DNA of 64,000 bases, taken from contig BLAL01000218.1 in assembly GCA_015698045.1 (NCBI GenBank), positions 124,001 through 188,000 of the forward strand, given 5' to 3'. The stretch is from Rhizophagus clarus (Eukaryota > Glomeromycota > Glomeromycetes > Glomerales > Glomeraceae). The notes below the pieces were generated by a model. The model made no database searches. It was not told where the DNA came from and was given only the letters and a program-made list of their open reading frames with translations. Both the position numbers and the translations under genes were made by a program. Numbering within the stretch: position 1 is the stretch's first letter; every line of letters starts with the position of its first letter. This document shows positions 48,901 through 58,263 of the stretch, one piece after another.

Positions 48901-51405
48901 CGGGACATGTTGTTCTATCACAGCTGAATTCAACTGTGGTATTTGCTGTATATTATTACATGATACAGTGTATCCCAATTTTTGTTGGTTAATTTCAGCA
49001 AGTAAAGGATCGTAATAAATACACCATAGAACAGGTGAAATAACTTCTCCTTGGTCTATGCCAGTAAGAACATCATAAGCAGTCGTCTTGCCATAGGCTG
49101 TTATAACTTGGTTCGTTCTATCTTTAAACAAATCTAAAATTAAATGAGTGAATTGCTGAGGTAGTTTGATTCTATCCATCGCTTTCTTTAGTTGGAAGGT
49201 ATTGACACGATCATAGGCCTTACCCATATCCTGTGATAAGATCCAAAGTTCATTATTGTTATCAATAGCGTCCTGAATGATTTCATTAACGATCCTTATG
49301 GGTTCAAAGGTAGATTGTTTAGGTAAACCAGCGAATTGGTTTGTCTGTAAAATATTATATTGTTTCAACGTTGAAGTTAGGCGACGATTGAGTAACGTAA
49401 TAAGCGCTTTACGAGCAGTCTCAAGTAGTGTGATCGGTCGAGAGTTTGATAATTCACAATTAAAGGGTTTAGGCTTGGCGATAGGAAAAACAGTCGCTTC
49501 TTTCCATTGTTTTGGTAAATAACCAAGTTGTATAATCTTACATATCAAGTAATATAAAATATCATGAGCCGTAGGACTAAGGTGTTGTAACATTTCATTG
49601 GATATTCCTGAGGGGCCTGTAGCTTTGCCTTTAGGAAGGTTTCTAATAACATCCAGCCATTCATCACGTGATGGAAGATCCATGAGTTTTGAGTAAATCT
49701 TCTCATTAATATGGCGTAAGGGTTGATATTGATCTTTCCAACGCCCTTGGAGTGGCTTTTTTCTATTAATCGAACCTGCAATTGTTTGGAAATGGTGATT
49801 GGTTTCTTTGAGAACAGCTGATTCACCTGTAATCAGTGATTCATTGCCTCGGGCATCTTTCTTATATATTTTTTCGATCGAGATATGAACCATCTCTTCT
49901 TCTGTGATCGAGCGAATCATAGAGGCTTGGTTGTCCTTGAAATTAGTACAGCGTTTTTTGATATTAGAAACTATTTGTTCCTGAACCATAATATCAAGTT
50001 CCAATTTGAAAAGAAGTCGTAAGTGTTTTCTAATTTTACATAAATTCTTCAAAAATAATTTGAAGTCATCAAGTATAAGAAAGGTGAAGGACGATGAAAG
50101 ATCTGAGCATTCATATCTGTCCAATGTCGTGTTAATGAGACGTTGGAACTTGGACCATTTAGCAGAGACACTATAAGTAATAGAAGCGGAAGCATTCAGT
50201 ATCGAACGTGTTTCCAGTATACGATTAATGATATATCTTAGATCGAAGTAAATTGAAAGCTTCTTTTCTGGTGTAGATTTAACTTTATTTCTAGTGACTT
50301 GCTTGTTGACTATACGAGATTTAGCTACTCTCATGAGGGTTTGTCTAAACATGTCCCAGAGAGTATTGATGTGGCGAGGTTTAACGATGGAAAAATCTTT
50401 CATTAATGTATTCTCAATTTCTAGGTCCAATTGAGTACTGAAATTCTCCCAAGTATATTCATCATCCTTGTCCATTTCATCATATTGAAATACGGTCCTT
50501 TTGATATATTTTTTCTTTTGATTGGATGTGTTCAAGGAAACACCTGTCATCTGTACTGTGTCCAATGACAACGTTATAGTTTTATGGTCAGTATCAAAAT
50601 GATCGTTCTCTATCACTGTGCTATTAACGCTTTTCTCTAACATAGATAAAGATGCCCAAATATAATCTAATCTTGACTCCTGTCTATTAGAATCAGCTGG
50701 TGTATAAGTATACATTTCTTCATCATTGTCATTAAAGATTGGAATGGTATCTAGCAACCTTTTACTTTCCAGAGTGCGAAACAAAGAAAATTGCCATTTA
50801 TTATTGACAAAAGCCATTAAATATTTTCTATAATTAATATTGAAATCTCCCATGATGATGACTTCCATGTCACGTGATTGGGCATCGCTGATAGTATCAT
50901 CAATGTATTTGTATAAAGCTTCAATTTGTGGTCTTTCTTTTTGATTAGCATTAAGGTAAACCTGAATTAAACGAAGTTTACGCTTATCGCTGAAGTACAA
51001 GTCCAGATAAAGGATTCTACCTTTATGTCCAACTGCTTTGTGAACAAATATGTCATATTTGGCGTCGATGATAATGCCTACGCCTTGGCCTTTGCCCCCT
51101 AATTGTGAATATTCAAAGTAACCGCGAACACCTAATTGATGCTGCCATATTTTTGCTTGTCGTTCAGAACAATTAGTTTCTGAGAGACCGTAAATATTGA
51201 TATTGTGATCTTTCATAGCGTCGATTAAACCGATAAATTTGTTTTTATTTAAAGTACGAATATTTGTAGATGCGATTTTCGTTATAGTAGAATCTAAAAG
51301 ATCCTTTTTTGAATGAGAAATTGGTGGTGAGTCAAGTTTGGGGGAATTGTTTTTTTTTAATTGAGAGGATAAAGAGGAACCAGAGGGAATATTGTTGTCC
51401 ATCAT
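45943..51405 (-). CDS. LINE ORF2: endonuclease, reverse transcriptase, RNase H
   Basis: 1820 residues, uninterrupted. The N-terminal AP-type endonuclease (~40-275) has the glutamate of GLSETN, MGDFNIN (~187), SRLDYIWAS and TDHKTITL. The reverse transcriptase (~560-900) has GPSGISNEML, SNSRPITLLE, QDMGKAYDRV, GIDQGEVISPVLW and catalytic FMDD (~838). RNase H (~1380-1510) has FFTDGSL, YRGELLAVI, INIDSLN and the AHTDCDGNNYVDRLA end, so all four acidic positions appear present. A C-terminal zinc knuckle reads CPSCGLEDETFDHVWTC (~1638). The enzyme would nick target DNA and prime reverse transcription of its own RNA. The start is ATGATG, 9 bp after the ORF1 stop and in the same frame as ORF1. Confidence 0.95.
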   Translation of the reverse strand: MMDNNIPSGSSLSSQLKKNNSPKLDSPPISHSKKDLLDSTITKIASTNIRTLNKNKFIGLIDAMKDHNINIYGLSETNCSERQAKIWQHQLGVRGYFEYSQLGGKGQGVGIIIDAKYDIFVHKAVGHKGRILYLDLYFSDKRKLRLIQVYLNANQKERPQIEALYKYIDDTISDAQSRDMEVIIMGDFNINYRKYLMAFVNNKWQFSLFRTLESKRLLDTIPIFNDNDEEMYTYTPADSNRQESRLDYIWASLSMLEKSVNSTVIENDHFDTDHKTITLSLDTVQMTGVSLNTSNQKKKYIKRTVFQYDEMDKDDEYTWENFSTQLDLEIENTLMKDFSIVKPRHINTLWDMFRQTLMRVAKSRIVNKQVTRNKVKSTPEKKLSIYFDLRYIINRILETRSILNASASITYSVSAKWSKFQRLINTTLDRYECSDLSSSFTFLILDDFKLFLKNLCKIRKHLRLLFKLELDIMVQEQIVSNIKKRCTNFKDNQASMIRSITEEEMVHISIEKIYKKDARGNESLITGESAVLKETNHHFQTIAGSINRKKPLQGRWKDQYQPLRHINEKIYSKLMDLPSRDEWLDVIRNLPKGKATGPSGISNEMLQHLSPTAHDILYYLICKIIQLGYLPKQWKEATVFPIAKPKPFNCELSNSRPITLLETARKALITLLNRRLTSTLKQYNILQTNQFAGLPKQSTFEPIRIVNEIIQDAIDNNNELWILSQDMGKAYDRVNTFQLKKAMDRIKLPQQFTHLILDLFKDRTNQVITAYGKTTAYDVLTGIDQGEVISPVLWCIYYDPLLAEINQQKLGYTVSCNNIQQIPQLNSAVIEQHVPALAFMDDTQWITDKKDKLESMLSIADSFYRLNDIQINKEKSELMMRTKIYKRRYSHNYNNKINLQFGRESISIKAKHPHEPTRILGVYFNIENDEQFLISKVKAEIDHLTNLMWKKKITDKHILYIFNRIIIPRVEYWSQVFVLSPDLIHRLFVPFRRMFKNKLKFARTAPNAILDNSYIYGHRNPYENQLQAKITNFCIQLNDTGILGRITEIRLKLLQQLLWCSRPLIEGIPFDKIPRRMKNNYLLNMINLMRQNDFTLLVVDKGRFPTIAGGKTDFTSVATFDFLSKYSTILRSRQIMFVEQIISGDKRRLLNWTDICNKHYFQSIPGRGNKEEKWYMDIQKLITVDGLNIKPQIYNKFTTFLDNIEETKSYDIEKQDKSLSVVYSPQHNSILFGKVQRFIDENNILLRHYHADMSQSTSTSTHVTICDDTLCAANTVNRSSMGVCAFIATPKHIVPLLSAAKFTKEDVKRRKMINFNIFNLFDQAKKKYVLSQSTLTRNHVIRQNNIILELLEPGLSRNELLIIQRKLAIFDNPNCCIFEFFTDGSLIELGTEQCNISCAFAHLDRSFGIPQVEFYTTIDKWPSAYRGELLAVILALMVVPYRSKVRINIDSLNVITMFEGFKCNNFSLTSRDYFKLNNSYLWSILIRIIRQQNLHVEMFKVAAHTDCDGNNYVDRLAKSAHIDQDRFINFIDTAPDIKVLPLWNNIIIETHLRKFIKTVSHIKGLEKFINLHRNTKYRKLEVDWTSTFECLNCDIANHETSMSSSKVKAHKVHLLIEEIPTIEQMKKSFLELYDGWKCPSCGLEDETFDHVWTCDEHRSLLLKIKNNTIDLLLSLLFEYNPDITDYSALLTLNIWTISTDLDNFTFVDLIKGFIPLELTQILNLWIPRKQLMLVIIEIRQYIYEQTFNEIWIRRCSFIKEFERSLGITKKKKLTLKNFRPFNNILNSDRELEYKFDALDSIRNNIYFGKNIIEFYSNLTS

Positions 51406-51414
51406 TAAAAATAA

Positions 51415-52179
51415 TTATGCAAGATCAAAAACATCGGCAACTTCATCGTCTTCCCCCAAAGAAGATGAAGCAGAGGTACCAGTAAGCATTTCGAACATTT
51501 TGGTCATGGTCGAAGAGATAGATTGAAAGGACGATTTCATTTCATTTTGTTGAGTCAGAAGGGTTTGAATTTGAGCATCGGATTGGCGAAGGTTTTGAGT
51601 GTCTTGAATAAGTTCAGCTTCTTGATCAGAGTCATCAGCGCTCTTAACGCGTTTCTTGGCTTGGTCAGGTGAGGAAGCTGAAGAGGACTGTGCGAGGGAT
51701 TTTTTCTTCATGGTACCCTCCAGTTTAGAACCCTTTTCAATGTGTAAAGCCTTCTGGGCAGTAACGATTGCAGCGATTTGTTTATCAGTACTTTCAAGAG
51801 TTGAACTGATATTCATGATCTTTGTCTCTAGTTGACGTAAACTATTAAGGATTGTTTCTTTGAATTGGAGAATGGCAGGGTCTTGGTCAAAACAAGGTTC
51901 ATCTTCATCCATTTCCTCGTGGTGCTGAGTATTACGATCAAGTCTCTGTCGTTGAGCGGAGCGAGAAGGTCTTGTGGATTTACTAGCACCTTTAGATTTA
52001 GCAGCATCAGCGTACGATTTCTTTAGATTCTTCCAATTATCAGCGCCACTAACAAACTTTTTGCCAGGGGGTTTATTGATATTTTTATTATCACAAGAAG
52101 CAGCTATGTGGGAGGGATTACCACAGATATTACATATACGATCTGATTCTTGGCTCCAGTATAGTCGTCGTGAATCCAT
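51415..52179 (-). CDS. LINE ORF1, C-terminal part with CCHC zinc knuckle
   Basis: Continues ORF1 in the same frame after the TGA at 52224-52222; the first internal ATG is at 52179. It carries CNICGNPSHIAASC, a CX2CX4HX4C nucleic-acid-binding knuckle near its start, then basic and Ser-rich sequence, a helical stretch (~95-150) and an acidic end. LINE ORF1 proteins bind element RNA. Between the TGA and this ATG the frame is open (QAALQLSINFKKGN), which is the natural continuation of an RRM-like strand, so the two pieces were one protein. The TAA stop is at 51417-51415. Confidence 0.85.
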   Translation of the reverse strand: MDSRRLYWSQESDRICNICGNPSHIAASCDNKNINKPPGKKFVSGADNWKNLKKSYADAAKSKGASKSTRPSRSAQRQRLDRNTQHHEEMDEDEPCFDQDPAILQFKETILNSLRQLETKIMNISSTLESTDKQIAAIVTAQKALHIEKGSKLEGTMKKKSLAQSSSASSPDQAKKRVKSADDSDQEAELIQDTQNLRQSDAQIQTLLTQQNEMKSSFQSISSTMTKMFEMLTGTSASSSLGEDDEVADVFDLA

Positions 52180-52221
52180 ATTGCCCTTTTTGAAGTTGAT
52201 CGAGAGCTGTAACGCAGCCTG

Positions 52222-53502
52222 TCAATCTTCATCACAAGAAAAGTGAATATAAGCGTATCGACATTTAGAATATCTTCCTCTGATCATAGCCGCAGGAATA
52301 AAGCAGGATTTCGCTTTACATTTGAGTAAAACAGGTTCAAGATCATAGCCACTAGTGTTGTAGGCTAGTCCAGATAGTTTGAGAGGAAACTGCTTGCGTA
52401 TAGTGCGATCTTCTTGGTTGAGAGACAGAGGAAGAACTCTGACCGTGTCTTTTTCTACATGATATCCCCAATTAGTCTCAAAATAGGTAAGAGCTTCTTG
52501 AGATTTGTATGTAATATAGGCGATCTGGTAAAAACCAGCACCTTTAGTATAGAGTCTCTCGATTTCTCCTAAGATTTCAAAGCTAGCTCTAATTTCAGCA
52601 GCTTTTCGGTATGCAGGGATATCAATCACCTGAATTGTACGATGGTTTGTATTCTCTTTTTGTTGATCAGAAGTCGTGACTTGCTTTTCTGGTTTAAGCG
52701 GAGAAATTTTAAGGGTGACATTTTTAATATCATCCGAGTTATCTTCTTTAAGTTGCAGGATAATTTCCATTTTAAGAAATTTGTCATAAGAATCCTTGTC
52801 ATTGAAAGTGACTTTTGCTTGTTTTTGGAGACGCGTAATACCCAAGTTGATGTTGTACTTAACATTATATTTAGCAAGAGCCTCCTTGATGGTGAGAATT
52901 TTTGAAAGTTTAGAACCAATAATGTTATCAAGTGCCACGAGGGCAACATAGTCTAGCGGTTTTTCAATAGTGATCGACTGTTGATCAGAATTTTCATTGT
53001 TGTCAGAAGGCGGATCAACATCCATGGCAGAATTGACAATTTCCTTATCTGGTGTTTGGTCATCCTGTTGTTGATCATTTTGATCAGTAACTTTAGGCGT
53101 AACTGCAGGAGCTGCAGGAGCCGGAATACGATTAGTTCCATCGAGGTTGTTTACTATATTTTGTTGAGGAGGCGCATGAGCACGTGACAAGTGCGAGCGA
53201 GAATTCTTAGACTTAGTTTTTCCCTTGGAAGAATAGGTCTTCGGCGGGTGGTTGGGAGTGTCTGCAAAAAGGTCACTAGCAACATCCCTTTCAGATTGCA
53301 AGTTGCTTTGCTTAATACGCTCTTTATCAGCTGCAAAGTCAGCCTGTAAAGTGTTATTAGTAGCTGTATCTTTAGACCACGGTGGAGGGTCAGCAGCGTT
53401 AGAAGTGAAAGTAAAATCAAAGGTGGCAGCAGGTTGCGCACCTTTTGAGCTGCTTCGCAAAGTACGAGCACTGGTGTTGTTGTTTCTATTGTTGTTAGAC
53501 AT
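52222..53502 (-). CDS. LINE ORF1, N-terminal part
   Basis: 426 residues from the ATG at 53502 (MSNNNRNNNTSARTL); the frame is open seven codons further upstream, but only with a GTG. It begins with a low-complexity, Asn/Asp/Gln-rich region (to ~165). Folded-looking segments follow: KPLDYVALVALDNIIGSKL, a second block (TIQVIDIPAYRKAAEIRASF, then YQIAYITYKS) reminiscent of an RRM, and a third ending CRYAYIHFSCDED just before TGA. It is the 5'-proximal gag-like gene of the element. The premature TGA is the only interruption between here and 51415. Confidence 0.85.
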   Translation of the reverse strand: MSNNNRNNNTSARTLRSSSKGAQPAATFDFTFTSNAADPPPWSKDTATNNTLQADFAADKERIKQSNLQSERDVASDLFADTPNHPPKTYSSKGKTKSKNSRSHLSRAHAPPQQNIVNNLDGTNRIPAPAAPAVTPKVTDQNDQQQDDQTPDKEIVNSAMDVDPPSDNNENSDQQSITIEKPLDYVALVALDNIIGSKLSKILTIKEALAKYNVKYNINLGITRLQKQAKVTFNDKDSYDKFLKMEIILQLKEDNSDDIKNVTLKISPLKPEKQVTTSDQQKENTNHRTIQVIDIPAYRKAAEIRASFEILGEIERLYTKGAGFYQIAYITYKSQEALTYFETNWGYHVEKDTVRVLPLSLNQEDRTIRKQFPLKLSGLAYNTSGYDLEPVLLKCKAKSCFIPAAMIRGRYSKCRYAYIHFSCDED

Positions 53503-53599
53503 CTTAAACAAAAATAACACGTAAAAAAGTTAGGTCTCTCGAGAATTACTGCGGATTTTCAACAATTTTTGAAGGTAACGGGAGAGAGTTTTTTATGTC

Positions 53600-53617
53600 G
53601 TTATTTAAAATTATTTT
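53600..53617. repeat. LINE target-site duplication, 5' side
   Basis: GTTATTTAAAATTATTTT, identical to 45612-45629; it defines the 5' end of the element at 53599. Confidence 0.9.
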
Positions 53618-55531
53618 AACCCCCAGATAAGCTTTTATGCCGATTTTTTTCTATAATAGGAAAGATTATTGGTCAATCATTTTTATTTTGGCCAGATTTT
53701 CACTAAAATTTTCTATTCCACTTTCAATGATGACCCACATGCACAGTTGCCGTAGATACAAAAAAAATTGCCTTTTTCGTAAAAAAAGCTTCAGTTAATT
53801 TTATATATACATAGTCTTAAGCTTAAGCTTAGCTTGAGCTTTGCTTTGCTTATGCCTAAGCTTAAGCTTAAGCTTGAGCACATCTTTAGACTAACTTTTT
53901 GCAAAACCTCTTCCTGTGCCAGCAAAAATAGGTATTTAGCTTTATAATCATAAATTATTTGCACTTTTTAATTTTTATGCCGATCAACAAATTGTTACAA
54001 GTCATAAAAAAATATTATAATTTAGTATTTTTAAAAAATTTATTGTATTTTTTTTTTTTTTTGCAATATTTGCAATAAATTAAAAAAAAAAATTAAATTT
54101 TTAAAATAAAAAATATTATCAGAAGTTCTACATCAGTAACAGTAAGTTTTGGTTTTTGAAAACGATTAATCTGGATGTTATGTACTTTCGAATTTTTATT
54201 TCCAAAAAAAATTAAAAAATATTAAATTTGGAGTTAATCGACTTGCAAAACTTCAAATTGTTAATAAACTTCTTTTTGAAACCTATATGATGAATAAAAA
54301 AAGGTTCAGAGTGTAACATATCTTCTCTAAATTCAAAATTATCAATAGGTTTCTATCTGGCACCTCTAAATGTATAAAAAAATAAAATAATGTAACATAT
54401 CTCTGAATTTAGTAGGTTTTTAATTAAATCACCTATAAAAACGGTTTGCAACTTTTTTTTATTAATTATTAAAATTGGTAAAAAGCTTTCGCATCATTTT
54501 TATAAATTGATAAAAAAATGTTGCGAAACTTTTTTTCTGATTTTTATTAAACAACTGAGAAAAAAAATGGTAAATCTTTTTTTTTAAAAAAGATTAGGAA
54601 AAAAACGGGTAAAATCATTTTTTTTATTAACCGATTTTAGAAAAAAACAGATAAAAATAAATTTGTTTTTATTAGACGATTTAGAAAAATACATAACCGA
54701 TTTTTATTAAAATGATGAAAAATCTTTTTTTTCTATTAAAACGATTAAATTAAAGAAAAATTGTTTTTTAATTAAAAGAACTAGTGGTCACTAGATCTCT
54801 GAATGGGTAAGGGTCCATTCAGGTGACAAGCCTGGTTAAATTAAATCATTTAATAAGAATGTTTTTGCAATTTTTCTTATTATTGAATTTATTTTAATTA
54901 GTTAATAAAAAAACGGGTTTTGTTTTTTTTATTATCCCAGTAATCCTTCAATAAATTTGAAAAATATAATGTAATTAGTAATTCAATTTATTTATTATTT
55001 TAATTGGAAAAAACGTTAAAAAACAAATGGGATGATACGAGTTTTAAAGTGAATTTTATTCATTCAAATTTCTCGTTAATTAATAGCTTTAGTAGATTAT
55101 TTCGATGAATGATCAAAAATTAAAATGTTCGTGTTTATTATGCTAAGATAAAGCAAACTTCACACAAAGTGCACTGTAGCATTACAAATGATTTCTTATG
55201 AAATGCAAAAAAAAAGAGCGCTTTTGATTCGAGTTTCTCATTTTTTTTATAAATATGGTTTTAGGTTAGGGTCGTTAACGTAAATTTGTTTTTTTTTTTT
55301 TTGAAATATAAAATAAATTAACGTTTGTACTCTCCAAAATGATATCCGGCAATAAATGACGTAACACACGGATATGAACAAATTAATTGGCATCATGCGA
55401 TACCGGATATAACCATTTATGAAAAGTTTATAAAATCCACATTTACATTTTTGGATATTTAGCAAGTGTTTCTTATCAATCCCTTTAAAAGTTTGCTTTT
55501 TTTTCTTTACTTGACAAATTAATTCTTAACA
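53618..55531. other. Intergenic with microsatellite and degenerate palindromes
   Basis: No gene. At 53815-53878 there is an AAGCTT/TTAAGC microsatellite (many overlapping AAGCTTAAGCTT units, with interruptions). At 54430-54790 are degenerate T-rich repeats, including an imperfect palindrome at about 54486-54528 (CTTTCGCATCATTTTTAT versus TAAAAAAATGTTGCGAAA) and the inverse of motifs seen at 44.7 kb. Confidence 0.6.
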
Positions 55532-56751
55532 ATGACAACAACATTAACTGTAGTTGGTCTTATAACCCGACTAAAAGTAACAACTCAAATCGCATATGGT
55601 GATGCAACATATAGATCTGACAGGAATTATGATTTCAGTTTCAAGCAGTTTACTAACTCGCAACATGAGTATAACGTTACATTTGGGGAAGGTGACCTCG
55701 TTCTTCTGGGAGGAAAATTTACAATAGACGAACAGAAGTTGTTAGTAAGTATTATTGTATTACTAGCTTTCGCATGTAGTAGTTTTATAAATTTATTGAT
55801 ACTTATTTTCATCTTTTTTCATATGAGTAGCTTGTCGTGGAAATGGCTACTATAATGGAGCCCAAGTTAGGAGATAATGGTATACTTTTAAAATGGAATC
55901 CAACAAATATTCCCTTATCAAAACCATTTATCAATATCACAACTTCTGCATGCGAACCGGTGTCAACGGTTAACGATATGAACTTCATAAAAACCAAATC
56001 TTTGGTTTATTCGCCATTCCATAAAGATTCTCGTTATATCAACTTTGAAGTAGGTTATATGAAAAATGCAAAATGGTTAGACCATGTTAATGACAAATGG
56101 TCCGAGTATATAAATTTTTTTGTTATTGGTTTCCTTGAAGCAATATACTCATCTGGCGGAATAACGTATGCACAAGTTGATGCTAAACTGATTGATTACG
56201 ATACGAGATTCCGACATCCGAATGCTCCTGGACAACCAATTATATCTCCAACAAGAACGCCAAATAATGCCTTTGCTCAAAGACGAAATCAACCAACTTC
56301 AGATAATTCACCCGCTTCATCAAAATCTACACTTATTTCAAGAACTAATTCAATCGTCATGGAAGAAGCACAAGATGACACAGGGGTAAATGTAGATCCG
56401 ATCATTATACATGACGATAATCCCAAAGACCAATCTGCGGATAATAATGATGAATTTTCTAAATTCATGAACTATTACAAAATGTTCAAGTCGCAAGAAT
56501 CTCAAAACCAACAAGCTGCGTCATCGACGTCTAAGCCATTATTTTATCTGGACACATCTGCAATTACTCAACCACCCTCTTCAAGTCAGAATTTTACTCC
56601 TGCTCCTAAAACAAGAAAACGTCAATTATCGGACCTATGCGACGTAGACGATGATGAGCCTGATCAACCCACTGATGAACCCGTAAATGAACCAGAAAAG
56701 CCATTATATAATAAAACAGGAAGACGTGGACGTGGGCGCGGAAAGAAATAA
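55532..56751 (+). CDS. Hypothetical protein with OB-fold-like N-terminus, two exons
   Basis: Exon 1 is 55532-55744 and exon 2 is 55831-56751, joined in frame across an 86-bp intron (GTAAGT...GAGTAG), giving 377 residues. The N-terminal ~185 residues are beta-rich: TLTVVGLITRLKVTTQ, then FGEGDLVLLGGKFTID, then KLLVVEMATIME. This alternation is what an OB-fold single-strand-binding domain looks like, but no diagnostic motif is present. Residues ~200-350 are low-complexity (Ser, Asn, Gln, Pro, acidic patches). The C-terminus is basic and ends GRRGRGRGKK, suggesting nucleic-acid binding and nuclear location. I do not recognise the family. It lies about 3.1 kb upstream of, and on the same strand as, the Helitron Rep-helicase. 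The reading frame is intact and less AT-rich than its flanks. Confidence 0.75.
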
Positions 56752-57039
56752 TAACTATATTTTATATATTTTCGGATAAAATTTTTTTTGTTGAAATATG
56801 AAATATCGTCATATTGATAAATCTCTATCGATTTAAACACTACATTGTTTCAAAATATTCACAAATTCTAAAATAAAAATGTTTAAAAAAAATTTATGAA
56901 GCAAAAAATGGAAAAGTTGTAACGATACAATCAAAGTAAATGTCAATAAACAAAAATTATCCTTTATAATTCCGGAAAATAAATAAATTGAAAATTGTAA
57001 ACTATGTTAATAAATAGAACCCAAAACAAACGTTTCTCT
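56752..57039. other. 3' flank of the 377-aa gene
   Basis: AT-rich, no feature recognised. Confidence 0.4.
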
Positions 57040-58263
57040 AATTGTAATTTGGCTGGTTAACTTTCTATTCGATAAAAAAACAAAAAAAAAAATAATTACG
57101 AAACTCGCCATTCCAAGTTTCCAGCATCACAAACCGAATAAACCAACAAAGTAAACAAAAGGAGCGTTAGTTGTCATTTCCATTTAAAAAAAAAATAAAA
57201 AAATTAAGTTTCGCAACTGGTGAAACTTACAATCTAGCATCTCAAACATGAACCGAAATTATTAAAAATAATGGAGAAACGTTAGTAAACGTTTCTAATT
57301 AATAAAATAAATCATCTTCACCACTATCATCATCGTTGTCATCATCACAGCATCACAGAAATCCTATAAAAAAAATTAGAGAACGTTAATTAATAATTCT
57401 ATTTAAAAAAAAAAAAACAAAAAGAAAAATTGTCTTTGTAATAATACTTACTCATTTCAGATTTTCCAGTATTCCAAAACTAAAAAAAGTGTTTTGGTAA
57501 ACGTTTCGTTAAAATAACAAGTTTAAAGAAAGACAAGCTTCCAAAGATCTAAAGAACCGGTCTTCCTGAATCATTATTATTTAAGACAACCAGAGTTTGC
57601 ACTATTTTACGCTTTCAGACCCAAACGAAAAAATATTGAAAAAATTTCATCGAACAAATAAATTAGAAAGACTTATCAAAATCGAAATCCATACATTCAT
57701 CAAGACCCGGCCGCGTAAAAAAAGAAATATGAAGTGTTAATAAAATTTTTTTTTTTAAAATAACCAATTAAAGATAAGGTACCAAATTTTCCATGTGTCC
57801 AGACTCCAGAGTCCCTAGAACACCAATCATCGAAAAGTAAAACAAATAGTAATCGTTATTACAAGAACTATCCAAAGACTCTCCCTTCTTGGCTATTCCA
57901 ACGCGTCCAGATATTTAAAGTATTAGTCATCTACAAAAATAAAATGAAACAATTAATAATTGTTTCACTAAAAAATAATTCAAAAAGAAAATATAAAAGT
58001 TTTCACTAAATCTTATGAAATCTCAAAGACCCAAAAATCTGGCTGTCTAAAAAAGAGAAATATCGAAACATTAGTAAAATGCTCCATTAAAATAAGCAAT
58101 TAAAGAATAATACCCTCACCTAATTTTCTATGCATCAAAGAGCCGAAGAACTGACCCGTCCAACCGTCTAAAAAAAAAACAAAAATAGTGTCTGTAGTTG
58201 ACCGTTTGTTAAAAAAAAAACAAATTGAAAAACTTACAAATTCCGCGTCTAAAGCAGCCGCCT
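57040..58263 (-). repeat. Degenerate ~120-bp tandem repeat of exon-intron-like units
   Basis: Read on the minus strand, roughly ten units follow each other. A typical unit has a 24-50-base segment of richer composition (variants of CGGGTCTTTGATG and GGAAAnTTnG), then GTAAGT or GTGAGG, then an AT-rich body with TTATTTTAA, a branch-point-like TACTAAC/TTAAC, GTTTC and TTTTTTTAG. Clear donor/acceptor pairs are 58237-58168 (70 bp), 58119-58047 (73 bp) and 57451-57364 (88 bp). A fourth, 57782-57714, has GT but CG in place of AG. Other units have lost one splice signal. No continuous protein frame results, so a spliced non-coding transcript or a decayed repetitive gene are both possible. Confidence 0.55.

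Larger units (their letters stand above)
45630..53599 (-). mobile_element. Full-length non-LTR retrotransposon (LINE, RNase H-bearing)
   Basis: A ~7.97-kb element on the minus strand, delimited by identical 18-bp target-site duplications (45612-45629 and 53600-53617). In transcription order it has a ~97-bp 5' leader (53599-53503), ORF1 (gag-like, CCHC knuckle), ORF2 (endonuclease, reverse transcriptase, RNase H, zinc finger), a ~310-bp 3' untranslated region and a tail of ATAAAA repeats at 45630-45651. Domain order and the presence of RNase H fit the Tad/I-like group of LINEs; the clade is not certain. It is open apart from one TGA in ORF1, so it is either a very young copy or one needing readthrough. 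Insertion occurred at the edge of the hairpin array. Confidence 0.92.

Noticed and set aside
47761..49522. Plus-strand frames inside the LINE
   Set aside because: Antisense to a complete ORF2 with all catalytic motifs.
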